A stretch of DNA of 47,303 bases, from positions 1 to 47,303 of the IMG/VR virus record IMGVR_UViG_3300048919_000278; one strand, written 5' to 3'. Under the pieces are notes generated by a model. The model saw only the letters and a list, made by a program, of their open reading frames with translations, was not told where the DNA came from and searched no databases. This DNA is from a virus. The position numbers were made by a program, and so were the translations under genes. Positions 40,687 to 47,303 of the stretch are shown one piece after another; the first letter of the stretch is position 1; each line of letters begins with the position of its first letter.

Positions 40687-41337
40687 ATGTCGGCTTTTGT
40701 CAAAGGGCCGCCGACCCATGCGTCGGTAGCCGGTGAAGATGCGCGCCCAGCCGCGCCAACAACATCCAGTTTAAATCCTATCGCCGATTTTCTGGCAGCA
40801 ATTTCAGAAAATTTGGCGCAGGCTCGAACGATTGTCCGCGCGGTGGAGACAACATTCACCGCGCAATTCCTCGACGCGGAATCGCTGGTAGCGGCCGACA
40901 TCGACGCCCAGGAAAACTTGGAGCAAATGCGCTCCTTGATCGGGATGGCGCTGGAACACGTCACAACAGCCTACAACAGGCTGAACAGCGATTTTGCGCG
41001 GTTCGCTGACGGCCGGCCGCGCACACCGATGGCCGATCACGTCGCTCTGCAGCGCGCCGATCGCTTCAATCTATGCGTCTCGGGAATGAATCTCTGCACG
41101 CAACTGCTTCAGAGCGCTCTGGCGCAACGGGACATTACCGGCATCGAGCAGTTCACCAAGGATCGCGCTACTGCGGTCAAAGCCGTCATCGCGACTCCCG
41201 CGACGACTGCATCCGCGATCCAGCAGAAGCTGGCTACGATCATCCACCACCAAGGCGAGCAGCGGATCGGCGACAGCGCCGGCATCAAGGCCATCGAAGC
41301 GGATATCGCCCACCTTGCCGAGCGGGAGGGCCACTAA
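40687..41337 (+). CDS. Early hypothetical protein with one TPAP-type module, 216 aa
   Basis: GGGAGA precedes ATG 40687. After a Pro/Ala-rich start, the protein is helical. It ends with a module seen in the next two genes: AVKAVIATPATTASAIQQKL, a variable stretch, then IEADIAHLAEREGH. No characterised family is known to me. It is the first gene of the rightward early operon and is probably under repressor control. Confidence 0.65.
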   Translation: MSAFVKGPPTHASVAGEDARPAAPTTSSLNPIADFLAAISENLAQARTIVRAVETTFTAQFLDAESLVAADIDAQENLEQMRSLIGMALEHVTTAYNRLNSDFARFADGRPRTPMADHVALQRADRFNLCVSGMNLCTQLLQSALAQRDITGIEQFTKDRATAVKAVIATPATTASAIQQKLATIIHHQGEQRIGDSAGIKAIEADIAHLAEREGH

Positions 41338-41338
41338 C

Positions 41339-42271
41339 ATGAGCGCCAATTCCAACCAGCGGCGCGGGCCGATCACGCCCGACGCTATCGATACATATTG
41401 GGCCGCCTTTGAGGCGCACAACTCCGGGTCGATCGAAGCCGCTGCCTATCTCGCAGCCTTCCACGACATGCACGATTTCGTGCCGACCAACCCGCGCGAT
41501 TTCGTGCGCAAGTTCGTCGCCGCCTATGACATGGGCGGTGTGCCGACGGCTGATCGCCGCGAACAGTTGCTGGAGCAGGCGCGCCGCCTGTTGGCGGAAG
41601 CCGTGGGCGAGGAAGGCCAGTCCCTACGCGCAGCCTACCTGACGGCGCAGCGCTTCGAGCAATTCACGCGCGAAGTCCGTGACCGGTATCGCGAGCATAT
41701 CATAGCCCCCGTTCGCCAGGCGCTCGAAGAAGGCCTCGTTGATGCAGCGGTGGTGAGCGCTGCCGAGGATGGGTGGGACCCCCATACCTCGCTGCATTAT
41801 GATGCAATCGTGGCGTTGATCACAACGCCGGCGCCCGACCTTGCGGCAGTTGCCGAGAAGATCGACCTTGGACGATCCGAGGGCGCGTTTACCGCCGACC
41901 GCCAAGCAGACCAGATGATGCTTTGCATATCGGATGACATACGCCGCATCGCGGGGCTGCCGTGTTCACGGGCCAAGAGCGCCGAAGAAGCTCCCCCGGC
42001 CTGGGAAGCGGCGCTTGCGGAGTGGAAACTGGCTCACAAGCGTTTCCACGACTGGCATGGTCCGGACGACGTTTCCCACGAACTGTGCGACGCTGAAACT
42101 GCGGCATGGCGCAAGATGTTGGATACGCCAGCGCCTGACCGTGCCGCGCTCAAGTTTAAGCTGGACCAGCTTCTCAACGTGGAGAGGGGTGTCGATTGCA
42201 CCAACTCCTGGGAAGGCCGCGAAGTCCATCAGACCATGGCCGACGTTGCTCGCCTGCTGGGCGACGCTTGA
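41339..42271 (+). CDS. Early hypothetical protein with two TPAP modules, 310 aa
   Basis: ATG 41339 follows GGGAGG and the previous TAA. The protein is mostly helical. Two modules are visible: AIVALITTPAPDLAAVAEKI, ending ISDDIRRIAGLP, and AWRKMLDTPAPDRAALKFKL, ending MADVARLLGDA. Tryptophan-rich helices (WEAALAEWKLAHKRFHDWHG) precede the second. Function unknown. Confidence 0.65.
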   Translation: MSANSNQRRGPITPDAIDTYWAAFEAHNSGSIEAAAYLAAFHDMHDFVPTNPRDFVRKFVAAYDMGGVPTADRREQLLEQARRLLAEAVGEEGQSLRAAYLTAQRFEQFTREVRDRYREHIIAPVRQALEEGLVDAAVVSAAEDGWDPHTSLHYDAIVALITTPAPDLAAVAEKIDLGRSEGAFTADRQADQMMLCISDDIRRIAGLPCSRAKSAEEAPPAWEAALAEWKLAHKRFHDWHGPDDVSHELCDAETAAWRKMLDTPAPDRAALKFKLDQLLNVERGVDCTNSWEGREVHQTMADVARLLGDA

Positions 42272-42353
42272 TATCCAACGCGATAGCGACCGAGCCAAGG
42301 GCAGAAACCCCAAGGCCCGGTCTGATCGAAATCCCACCCGAAAGGGCTCGACT

Positions 42354-43166
42354 ATGAGCATCAGTAGCGACATTTTCGCACGCGGGGAACACCTCGCTTT
42401 CACCAGCGCCGCAATTGCCACCATGGGCGCGTGCCCAACGTGGGACGCCGCCATGGCCAAGTATCTGGCGGCACTGACCCTGTGTGAAGCTGAAATACAA
42501 TACGGCGGTTACGGCAAAGCGACTGAAGAACTGAGCCTGCAACGCCTCTCGCTGGAAACGCAGCACGGGAAAAGCTGGCTATCGCTGCCGAAGGCAATCC
42601 GCGCGGAGAACGATGCGGCCGAAGAAGCGGGATCGGTCGCGTGGACCGAAAATTTCGCCGAGCCGCAATGGAACGCGGCAACCGCTCTGGTCGGAACCCC
42701 GGCGCCGACGTTGGCCGCCGCTGTTTTCAAGCACACGCTCATTCGGCGCGAGGAAACACCGCAGTGGACTGACTTGCCCTTTGACTGCATGGACGTGATG
42801 GCGGCCGACTTCGCTCGTCTGACGAATCCGTCGCGCCCTTCCGATGTATGGGCCACGGCCTGGGCCGCGTTTGAAGCGGCGCGTGCAGAGGATGAGGACT
42901 TTGACAGGAAGGTCTGGCGCCCCGCGAATGACAGCCATGAGGCGGGCGGCCCGGCCATCCCGGCTTATGTGAACAAGGAAATGGAGCGGCTTATGGCCGC
43001 CCGACACGAAGCCGAAAACGCCATTATGGCAACGCCTGCATCCGATCTCGCCGCTGCTATCTGGAAACTGGAATACGCACGCGAGCGCCAGGACGGCGAG
43101 GAATTGCCCCACGACTGGTGGCAGGCGGTCATGGGGGACCTTCACCGCCTTGCGGGGCAACGGTGA
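42354..43166 (+). CDS. Early hypothetical protein with two TPAP modules, 270 aa
   Basis: The open frame reaches far upstream through the previous gene. ATG 42354, with AAAGGG before it, is the probable start (MSISSDIFARGEHLAFTSAA). Two modules occur: NAATALVGTPAPTLAAAVFK, ending MAADFARLTNP, and EAENAIMATPASDLAAAIWK, ending MGDLHRLAGQR. This and the two previous genes appear to have diverged from one repeated unit. Its stop overlaps the next start (TGATG). Confidence 0.65.
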   Translation: MSISSDIFARGEHLAFTSAAIATMGACPTWDAAMAKYLAALTLCEAEIQYGGYGKATEELSLQRLSLETQHGKSWLSLPKAIRAENDAAEEAGSVAWTENFAEPQWNAATALVGTPAPTLAAAVFKHTLIRREETPQWTDLPFDCMDVMAADFARLTNPSRPSDVWATAWAAFEAARAEDEDFDRKVWRPANDSHEAGGPAIPAYVNKEMERLMAARHEAENAIMATPASDLAAAIWKLEYARERQDGEELPHDWWQAVMGDLHRLAGQR

Positions 43167-43462
43167 TGTCGTCGTCCAAGGATCGGATCACACTAGCCCG
43201 CCGGGACGACGACGGTTTCGTAATTGACGACACCACCGAAATCGCGCCGCCGCTTCTCGCCGACGGCTGGTTGCTCGCATGGGGCACGGTAGGCGGCAGC
43301 GTCACTATCAGCCCCAACGGGCGCCATCTCCATCCTTGGGTCATGTTCACGTCGGCTCCCCAAGCGCCGGGGATTGCCGCCCATCTCATGCGCGAGTTGC
43401 ACGACACTCCAGGCTTGCCGCGCGCGATCCGGGCGGTCCTCACCGAAAGGCTCAAGAAATGA
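43166..43462 (+). CDS. Small hypothetical early protein, 98 aa
   Basis: ATG 43166 and the TGA at 43460 overlap both neighbours. The product (MSSSKDRITLARRDDDGFVI, then GWLLAWGTVGGSVTISPNGR and HLHPWVMFTSAPQAPGIAAH) looks like a compact alpha/beta protein. No domain is recognised. Confidence 0.6.
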   Translation: MSSSKDRITLARRDDDGFVIDDTTEIAPPLLADGWLLAWGTVGGSVTISPNGRHLHPWVMFTSAPQAPGIAAHLMRELHDTPGLPRAIRAVLTERLKK

Positions 43463-44349
43463 GCGCCCAAGACGACGAAGTTCCTGGGGAAGTCCCCGCG
43501 ACCCAGGAAGCCGCCGTGCCCCCTGCATCAGGGCGGCACGGCGGTACCGCCGTTCGCACGAACAGCTATCCGGAGCCGATTGGCGTTCCCCCGACCATCG
43601 AATGGCTGAAGGTGGAATGGCTTACCGTAGATGAAGCCTACCAGCGCTCTACCGACAACGGCGTGTCGAGAAAGTTGATTGCCTCGATCGCCAACACCTT
43701 CGACTGGCGCCTTTGCGCACCACTGGTCGTATCGCGGCGGCAGGACAGGGAATTCGCTGTCATCGACGGCCAGCACCGGACCATGGCCGCCCAGCTGCGC
43801 GGTGACATTCCGCACCTGCCGTGCTGCGTGTTCAACTATGATGGGACCGCCGAAGAAGCGCGCATGTTCATCATGGCGAACCGCTCGCGCAAACAGATCA
43901 GCCGACTTGACGACTTCCATGCGGCAGTTGCCGCCTCCGATCCCGACGCCATGGAAATCAACGATATCGTGACCAGCGCCGGCCTTTCGGTCGCGCGGAA
44001 CACTGGGCCGAATACATGGAAGTCGGGCGAGGTCGGCTTCACTACGTCCATCAGGAACATGGTGCGCAAGCACGGCCGGAAGATCGTCTCTGCCGCGCTG
44101 GTCAATATCGGGGAAGCTTTCCCGAACCAGCGGCTGAACAATGCTGGATCGATTTTTCTGGGCCTCGTCCGCATTCTCGCGAATCCCCCCGAAGACCTCG
44201 ACCCCGACCGTCTGGTTACGGCACTGACGCGCTACACCACCCAAGATTGGGGCAGTTTCGTGATAGGGCAAAGCGGCGCTGAGGACCGCGCACGCGCAAT
44301 CCAAGAGGCCATGCTTATGGTCTACGAAGACGTGGGGAATGAGCCATGA
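43459..44349 (+). CDS. ParB/DGQHR-like protein, 296 aa
   Basis: ATG 43459 overlaps the upstream stop (ATGA), so a longer open frame upstream is discarded. WLTVDEAYQRSTDNGVSRKL, then VVSRRQDREFAVIDGQHRTM, carries the DGQHR signature of the ParB/Srx-like (DUF6551-type) fold; such domains bind CTP or DNA in related proteins. The C-terminal part is helical (FHAAVAASDPDAMEINDIVT...). A role in phage DNA or host partitioning interference is possible but not shown. Confidence 0.7.
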   Translation: MSAQDDEVPGEVPATQEAAVPPASGRHGGTAVRTNSYPEPIGVPPTIEWLKVEWLTVDEAYQRSTDNGVSRKLIASIANTFDWRLCAPLVVSRRQDREFAVIDGQHRTMAAQLRGDIPHLPCCVFNYDGTAEEARMFIMANRSRKQISRLDDFHAAVAASDPDAMEINDIVTSAGLSVARNTGPNTWKSGEVGFTTSIRNMVRKHGRKIVSAALVNIGEAFPNQRLNNAGSIFLGLVRILANPPEDLDPDRLVTALTRYTTQDWGSFVIGQSGAEDRARAIQEAMLMVYEDVGNEP

Positions 44350-44843
44350 CTAGCGCTAACCCGATGCCGCCACCACCGGGCGACGGATGGTTCCTTGCCT
44401 ATGTTCCCACTGCGCCAGAGGGCCATAAGACCAGGCCATGGATCATTGCCACTCGTGGGGTGCGCGGCTTTTACGATTGCGAAGGCTATCCAGTCGAGCC
44501 CGAAGGGTGGCTACCACTGCCAGATCCCCAGCCGGCAGGGTCGGGCTGGCTCTCGTTCGATGGACATATCGAACTGGACAAGGTGACGCTTCGCGATGGC
44601 CGCCCCATGTGGACCGCGCTCTTTGTTCGCGCAGATGGCGTTATCGACGGGGACAGGAGCGGCGGCGAACTATACCCAAACGCGGAAGATGCAGAGGAGT
44701 GCATTGCTGAACTGGCCAGAGAGATGGGCATCCCCTTCAAGGGACCGGCTCAAGCCGAGGCAGGATCGGGCAAGGTGCTGCCATTCCATCGCCCGCGCCA
44801 GGCGCGATGGCCAGCCACACCAGGGGGCGACAATGAGCGATGA
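44346..44843 (+). CDS. Hypothetical early protein, 165 aa
   Basis: ATG 44346 overlaps the previous stop (ATGA). After a Pro-rich start, the protein has several Trp/Gly turns (GDGWFLAYVPTAPEGHKTRP, GWLPLPDPQPAGSGWLSFDG) and ends in a Lys/Arg-rich tail. No known family is recognised. Its last 11 bases overlap the AlpA-like gene. Confidence 0.6.
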   Translation: MTSANPMPPPPGDGWFLAYVPTAPEGHKTRPWIIATRGVRGFYDCEGYPVEPEGWLPLPDPQPAGSGWLSFDGHIELDKVTLRDGRPMWTALFVRADGVIDGDRSGGELYPNAEDAEECIAELAREMGIPFKGPAQAEAGSGKVLPFHRPRQARWPATPGGDNER

Positions 44844-45156
44844 ACTCGCGCAGGCCGATATCGACAAGATCGCTCTTGCGGTCGCCAAGGCCCTTGATGC
44901 GGCGTCGCAGCCCCGCAAAGACCCAGCGCCGACGCGCGGCACAACTAATGGGCTGGGCAGGCCTGCTGATCGCCTTCTCAGGATCGATGAAGTGATCGCC
45001 ATTACCGGTATGGGCAAGACATCAATCTACCGCTTGATGAGGGCGGGGCAGTTTCCCCAGCAATTCAAGCCAGGGGGCTATGCAAGCCGCTGGAGCGAGG
45101 CCGAAGTGACTGCCTGGCGCGACTCGCAGCGCGGACCGCAGAACGCTAGCCCTTGA
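44833..45156 (+). CDS. AlpA-family DNA-binding protein, possible excisionase, 107 aa
   Basis: ATG 44833 lies inside the preceding gene's end. The C-terminal 60 residues, RLLRIDEVIAITGMGKTSIY, then RLMRAGQFPQQFKPGGYASR and WSEAEVTAWRDSQR, are a MerR-like winged helix of the AlpA/phage_AlpA group, which includes excisionases and activators of integrase genes. It lies about 500 bp from the convergent integrase gene, so a role in excision is likely. The N-terminal 45 residues are a disordered basic linker. Confidence 0.75.
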   Translation: MSDELAQADIDKIALAVAKALDAASQPRKDPAPTRGTTNGLGRPADRLLRIDEVIAITGMGKTSIYRLMRAGQFPQQFKPGGYASRWSEAEVTAWRDSQRGPQNASP

Positions 45157-45169
45157 AAGGCACTGACCA

Positions 45170-45673
45170 ATGATGTTTTTCGATGCCGACGGGCCTGACG
45201 GCCATTTTCCTGTCAGCGAGATCGCGCGCATGGAGCGCGGCTGGGTGTCGCGAGAGACTGGTGAAGAGCACCCGACCATCATCCACATGAAGGACGGAAA
45301 AGCGGTGCATGTCATGCGGGAAACCCTCGACGGCATCGTGCGCGGTACTCAACAGATGATCCCAGCCGCCCCTGGCCACCGCCTTCTCACCTTGAGCTAT
45401 GATCCGGCAAGCCCTGACCCGGGTCCGTGGGTCGAGCAGGAGAGTATTTTCGCATGGCGGGCAGGACCATGGGAGGGCCTAACTCCGGTGCTCCTCGGGC
45501 GAGATCCTGGCGGGTTGGGCGATGAGAACGCCATCCTAGAACCAGACGGCCGCGTGCAGGCGATGTATTACGCCTACAGCAGTATCGCGGAATGGCAGGC
45601 TGCAATCGTCGCCGAGATCGATGAGGCCTACAAGGCGCAGCTGATCAAGGACGCTGGCGGATCGGTCCAGTGA
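45170..45673 (+). CDS. Hypothetical early protein, 167 aa
   Basis: GAAAGG precedes ATG 45170. MMFFDADGPDGHFPVSEIAR, then HMKDGKAVHVMRETLDGIVR, is a short beta-strand pattern seen in many small phage proteins. The second part (PWVEQESIFAWRAGPWEGLT..., EWQAAIVAEIDEAYKAQLIK) is unknown. It ends 3 bp before the convergent integrase stop; a CCCGGG-TCGT-CCCGGG hairpin at 45680-45695 overlaps the integrase end. Confidence 0.6.
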   Translation: MMFFDADGPDGHFPVSEIARMERGWVSRETGEEHPTIIHMKDGKAVHVMRETLDGIVRGTQQMIPAAPGHRLLTLSYDPASPDPGPWVEQESIFAWRAGPWEGLTPVLLGRDPGGLGDENAILEPDGRVQAMYYAYSSIAEWQAAIVAEIDEAYKAQLIKDAGGSVQ

Positions 45674-45676
45674 CGA

Positions 45677-47014
45677 TCACCCGGGTCGTCCCGGGCCGTT
45701 GGTAGCGAACCTGATTGGCTGACCAAGATGGATCTCGGGCGGCCAGAAATCCGCGAGCAGCAGCCCAGCCCATTCGCACGCCAGTTCGCGGCGGCGTGGC
45801 ATATAAGCTGCGCGATTATAGGCGCTTTCCGATCCTGATACGCCGTCAGGAATGTGGGCCAGCATCAGGTCGATAATCGCTCGATCGGGTGAGGCGCCCA
45901 GGCTGCCAGCTTCCCGCCATTTGCGTTCCGCCCGTTCATTCATCAGCGTGGAAAAGCCAGCGCGGAAACCGTGTGGCACATGGCGCTGGTAATAGCCGGC
46001 GCGGATTAGCAGGGCGCGCAGCGTGTTTTCCGATATCGGCCGGTGGGGGTGGCGCTCCCCCGGAAATACTAGTTCAAGGTCGCCGGATATCCCGTGCATC
46101 ACGCGCAGCACTGCGACCGCTTCGGGCGCCAGCGGCACAAGATGGTCGCCCTCGATTTCAGCTTTCCGGTTTTCGTCGCCCTTCATCGCCGAGGCAGGAA
46201 TGCGCCATAGCGGCGCTTCCCCGTCCAGGCCCTCAAACTGATCCCAGCGGGCTTGGCGCAGTTCACCAGGCCGGACTGCCGTAAGCGCGAGGAAGCGAAG
46301 GGCGAGCTTCGTCCCCGCCCGGCAGCGTTCCGCCTCGCAGTCGATCAGCATTTGCCGCAGTTGTGGCAGCGTGGTGACGGCGGGCTGTTTCTTTGCCTTC
46401 GGCTTCGGCTGGAGCGCCTTGCCCATGCCGGCAGCAGGATCGCTTTCGGCCAAGCCGGCACCGATCGCGTAGACAAAGACGGACGAGATGCGAGAGCGCA
46501 GGCGGTGCGCGGTTTCGACGGCGCCGCGCCGCTCCACCTTTTCGAGCGCAGCCAGGACCGTAGGAGTGCGGATACTTGAAATGGGCAAGCTGCCGATCGC
46601 GGGGAACACATTTGCCTCCAGGCTCGCTAGAACGTCAGCAGCGTGTACCTTGCTCCAGCGCTTGCACTGCTTCTCCCACCATCGCCTCGCGACGACTTCG
46701 AACGTCGATGAGTTGTCCGTGGTGTTGGTTTCGACCGCCAGCTTGCGCTGCACGCCAGGGTCGATGCCCTGGCGCAACAATTCCTTCGCCGCGTCGCGCT
46801 GCTTCCGTGCTTCCAACAGCGTGACGGCGGGATAGGAGCCTAGGGCCAGCGTCTTCTGTTGCAGGGCACCGGTTGCCGCTGATCGGTAGGAATAGTTCAT
46901 GCGCCAGAGCCGGCTGCCCGTCGGCTGTACCTGCAAATATAGCTGGCCAGAATCGGTGAGCCTGTAGGATTTATCCCTAGGCTTGGCCGCCTTCACCTTC
47001 GCGTCGTTGAGCAT
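45677..47014 (-). CDS. int: P4-type tyrosine integrase, 445 aa
   Basis: The start MLNDAKVKAAKPRDKSYRLT matches the N-terminal Arm/DUF4102 domain of P4-like integrases, so ATG 47014 is chosen. In-frame ATGs at 47050 and 47062 fall inside GATACCATG repeats (putative arm sites) and are less likely. Catalytic residues: Arg about 246 (AVRPGELRQ), His-x-x-Arg about 347-350 (HGFRAG), His about 386 (LAHIPDG) and Tyr about 398 (YNRAAYM). It integrates at the 3' end of tRNA-Ser, 115 bp upstream, in the usual orientation for this class. Confidence 0.9.
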   Translation of the reverse strand: MLNDAKVKAAKPRDKSYRLTDSGQLYLQVQPTGSRLWRMNYSYRSAATGALQQKTLALGSYPAVTLLEARKQRDAAKELLRQGIDPGVQRKLAVETNTTDNSSTFEVVARRWWEKQCKRWSKVHAADVLASLEANVFPAIGSLPISSIRTPTVLAALEKVERRGAVETAHRLRSRISSVFVYAIGAGLAESDPAAGMGKALQPKPKAKKQPAVTTLPQLRQMLIDCEAERCRAGTKLALRFLALTAVRPGELRQARWDQFEGLDGEAPLWRIPASAMKGDENRKAEIEGDHLVPLAPEAVAVLRVMHGISGDLELVFPGERHPHRPISENTLRALLIRAGYYQRHVPHGFRAGFSTLMNERAERKWREAGSLGASPDRAIIDLMLAHIPDGVSGSESAYNRAAYMPRRRELACEWAGLLLADFWPPEIHLGQPIRFATNGPGRPG

Positions 47015-47020
47015 CGCCTC

Positions 47021-47063
47021 GATACCATAGATCGGCAGGTCCGATACCATGCCGGATACCATG
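47021..47063 (+). promoter_or_regulatory. Putative right integrase arm sites
   Basis: GATACCATA (47021-47029) and two GATACCATG copies (47043-47051, 47055-47063) lie between the integrase start and attR, in the same orientation as the left copies at 1224-1244. They overlap the probable integrase promoter or start, so integrase bound here may repress its own gene. Confidence 0.5.
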
Positions 47064-47176
47064 TCTCCCAGCGAACGCTATGGATCAACTAGGGAGCATC
47101 GCGGAACCGTGATCGCGTGAAAACCGCAGAAATGCAAGGGTTTTGGGACGAGTTGGCACCAGTGCGGAGGGCGCAA

Positions 47177-47191
47177 TGGCGGAGACGGAGG
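47177..47191. other. attR core
   Basis: TGGCGGAGACGGAGG is identical to attL at 1150-1164. It forms the 3' end of the intact tRNA-Ser, so integration restores the tRNA gene. It marks the right prophage boundary. Confidence 0.9.
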
Positions 47192-47269
47192 GATTCGAAC
47201 CCTCGGTACCGGATTTACCAGTACGACGGTTTAGCAAACCGTTGGTTTCAGCCACTCACCCACGTCTCC
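47177..47269 (-). tRNA. tRNA-Ser (anticodon GCU)
   Basis: On the minus strand, GGAGACG at the 5' end pairs with CGTCTCC near the 3' end. The anticodon GCU is at 47235-47233 within an AACGGTTTGCTAAACCGT hairpin. A long variable arm marks a class II tRNA, and GTTCGAATC is the T-loop. CCA is encoded (47179-47177). It is intact and functional in appearance, and serves as the integration target. Confidence 0.95.
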
Positions 47270-47303
47270 GGATCGCAGCGGCGAGGGCGGCCTATAACGG
47301 GGG

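Larger units (their letters stand above)
1150..47191. mobile_element. Complete podovirus-like prophage integrated in tRNA-Ser
   Basis: The element is bounded by a 15-bp direct repeat (1150-1164 and 47177-47191). The right copy is the 3' end of a tRNA-Ser gene and an integrase lies beside it. Inside are integrase, repressor/Cro switch, replication genes, both terminase subunits, portal, scaffold, capsid, tail tube, ejection proteins, tailspike, endolysin and holin. Nearly all expected modules are present and open. One tail gene is split between two frames, and whether that is natural is unclear. BPP-1-like head genes are joined to T7-like internal virion proteins. Confidence 0.95.

Noticed and set aside
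45680-45695. CCCGGG-TCGT-CCCGGG hairpin as bidirectional terminator between convergent genes
   Set aside because: The stem is only six pairs, it lies inside the last integrase codons and no T-tract follows on either strand, so terminator function is not supported.
1-47303. CRISPR arrays, insertion sequences or transposases
   Set aside because: No regularly spaced long direct repeats with unique spacers and no transposase-like protein were found. The only array-like repeat is the 11-bp iteron cluster, which is too short and too dense.

Overview
The window holds one complete prophage of about 46.0 kb (1150-47191) in the chromosome of a GC-rich alphaproteobacterium. A sphingomonad such as Novosphingobium or Sphingobium is the best guess from protein style; this is inference, because no taxonomic marker is present. 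A 15-bp direct repeat, TGGCGGAGACGGAGG, lies at 1150-1164 and at 47177-47191. The right copy is the 3' end of an intact tRNA-Ser(GCU) on the minus strand, and a P4-type tyrosine integrase sits next to it. Host sequence is limited to a 5'-truncated FAD/NAD(P)-binding protein (2-1015) on the left and the tRNA flank on the right. Repeated GATACCATG-type motifs near both ends look like integrase arm sites.

Left end (1165-5894): a chain of small overlapping plus-strand ORFs, then a probable lysogenic cargo region. The cargo is a LuxR-type regulator flanked by two minus-strand genes for small secreted proteins. An identical 23-bp sequence lies about 100-113 bp upstream of each secreted-protein start.

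Late genes on the minus strand, read right to left from 34.6 to 6.0 kb: large terminase, a 60-residue protein that appears to start at ATT, portal, two small proteins (one Bbp19-like), scaffold, major capsid, Bbp16-like cement, tail tube A, a tail protein split in two frames, T7 gp13- and gp14-like internal proteins, an M23-domain protein, a 2282-residue polyvalent ejection protein, a tailspike with an SGNH hydrolase domain, a LamG-like tail protein, endolysin and holin. The head resembles Bordetella phage BPP-1 and the tail and internal proteins resemble T7, but there is no phage RNA polymerase and no reverse transcriptase. Four copies of GGGATTCAC-N15/16-CATAG(G/A) precede late genes and are proposed as late promoters; two of them place the start codon where a near-leaderless mRNA would begin.

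Inserted between the giant gene and the tailspike (10.9-14.6 kb) is a P22 immI-like module: four ribbon-helix-helix proteins and a Rha/KilAC antirepressor, followed by a small plus-strand gene and a Panacea/RelE-like toxin-antitoxin pair.

The control region at 39.6-40.5 kb has a CI-like S24 repressor facing a Cro-like gene. It has divergent promoters and TTACG-N7-CGTAA operators on both sides of the repressor. Leftward from Cro runs a tightly overlapping early operon (DUF1376 replication protein with an 11-bp-phased iteron array, SF2 helicase, zinc/toprim primase, small genes, terminases). Rightward runs a second early operon (40.7-45.7 kb) of uncharacterised proteins sharing a TPAP-containing module, a DGQHR/ParB-like protein and an AlpA-like protein that may be the excisionase.
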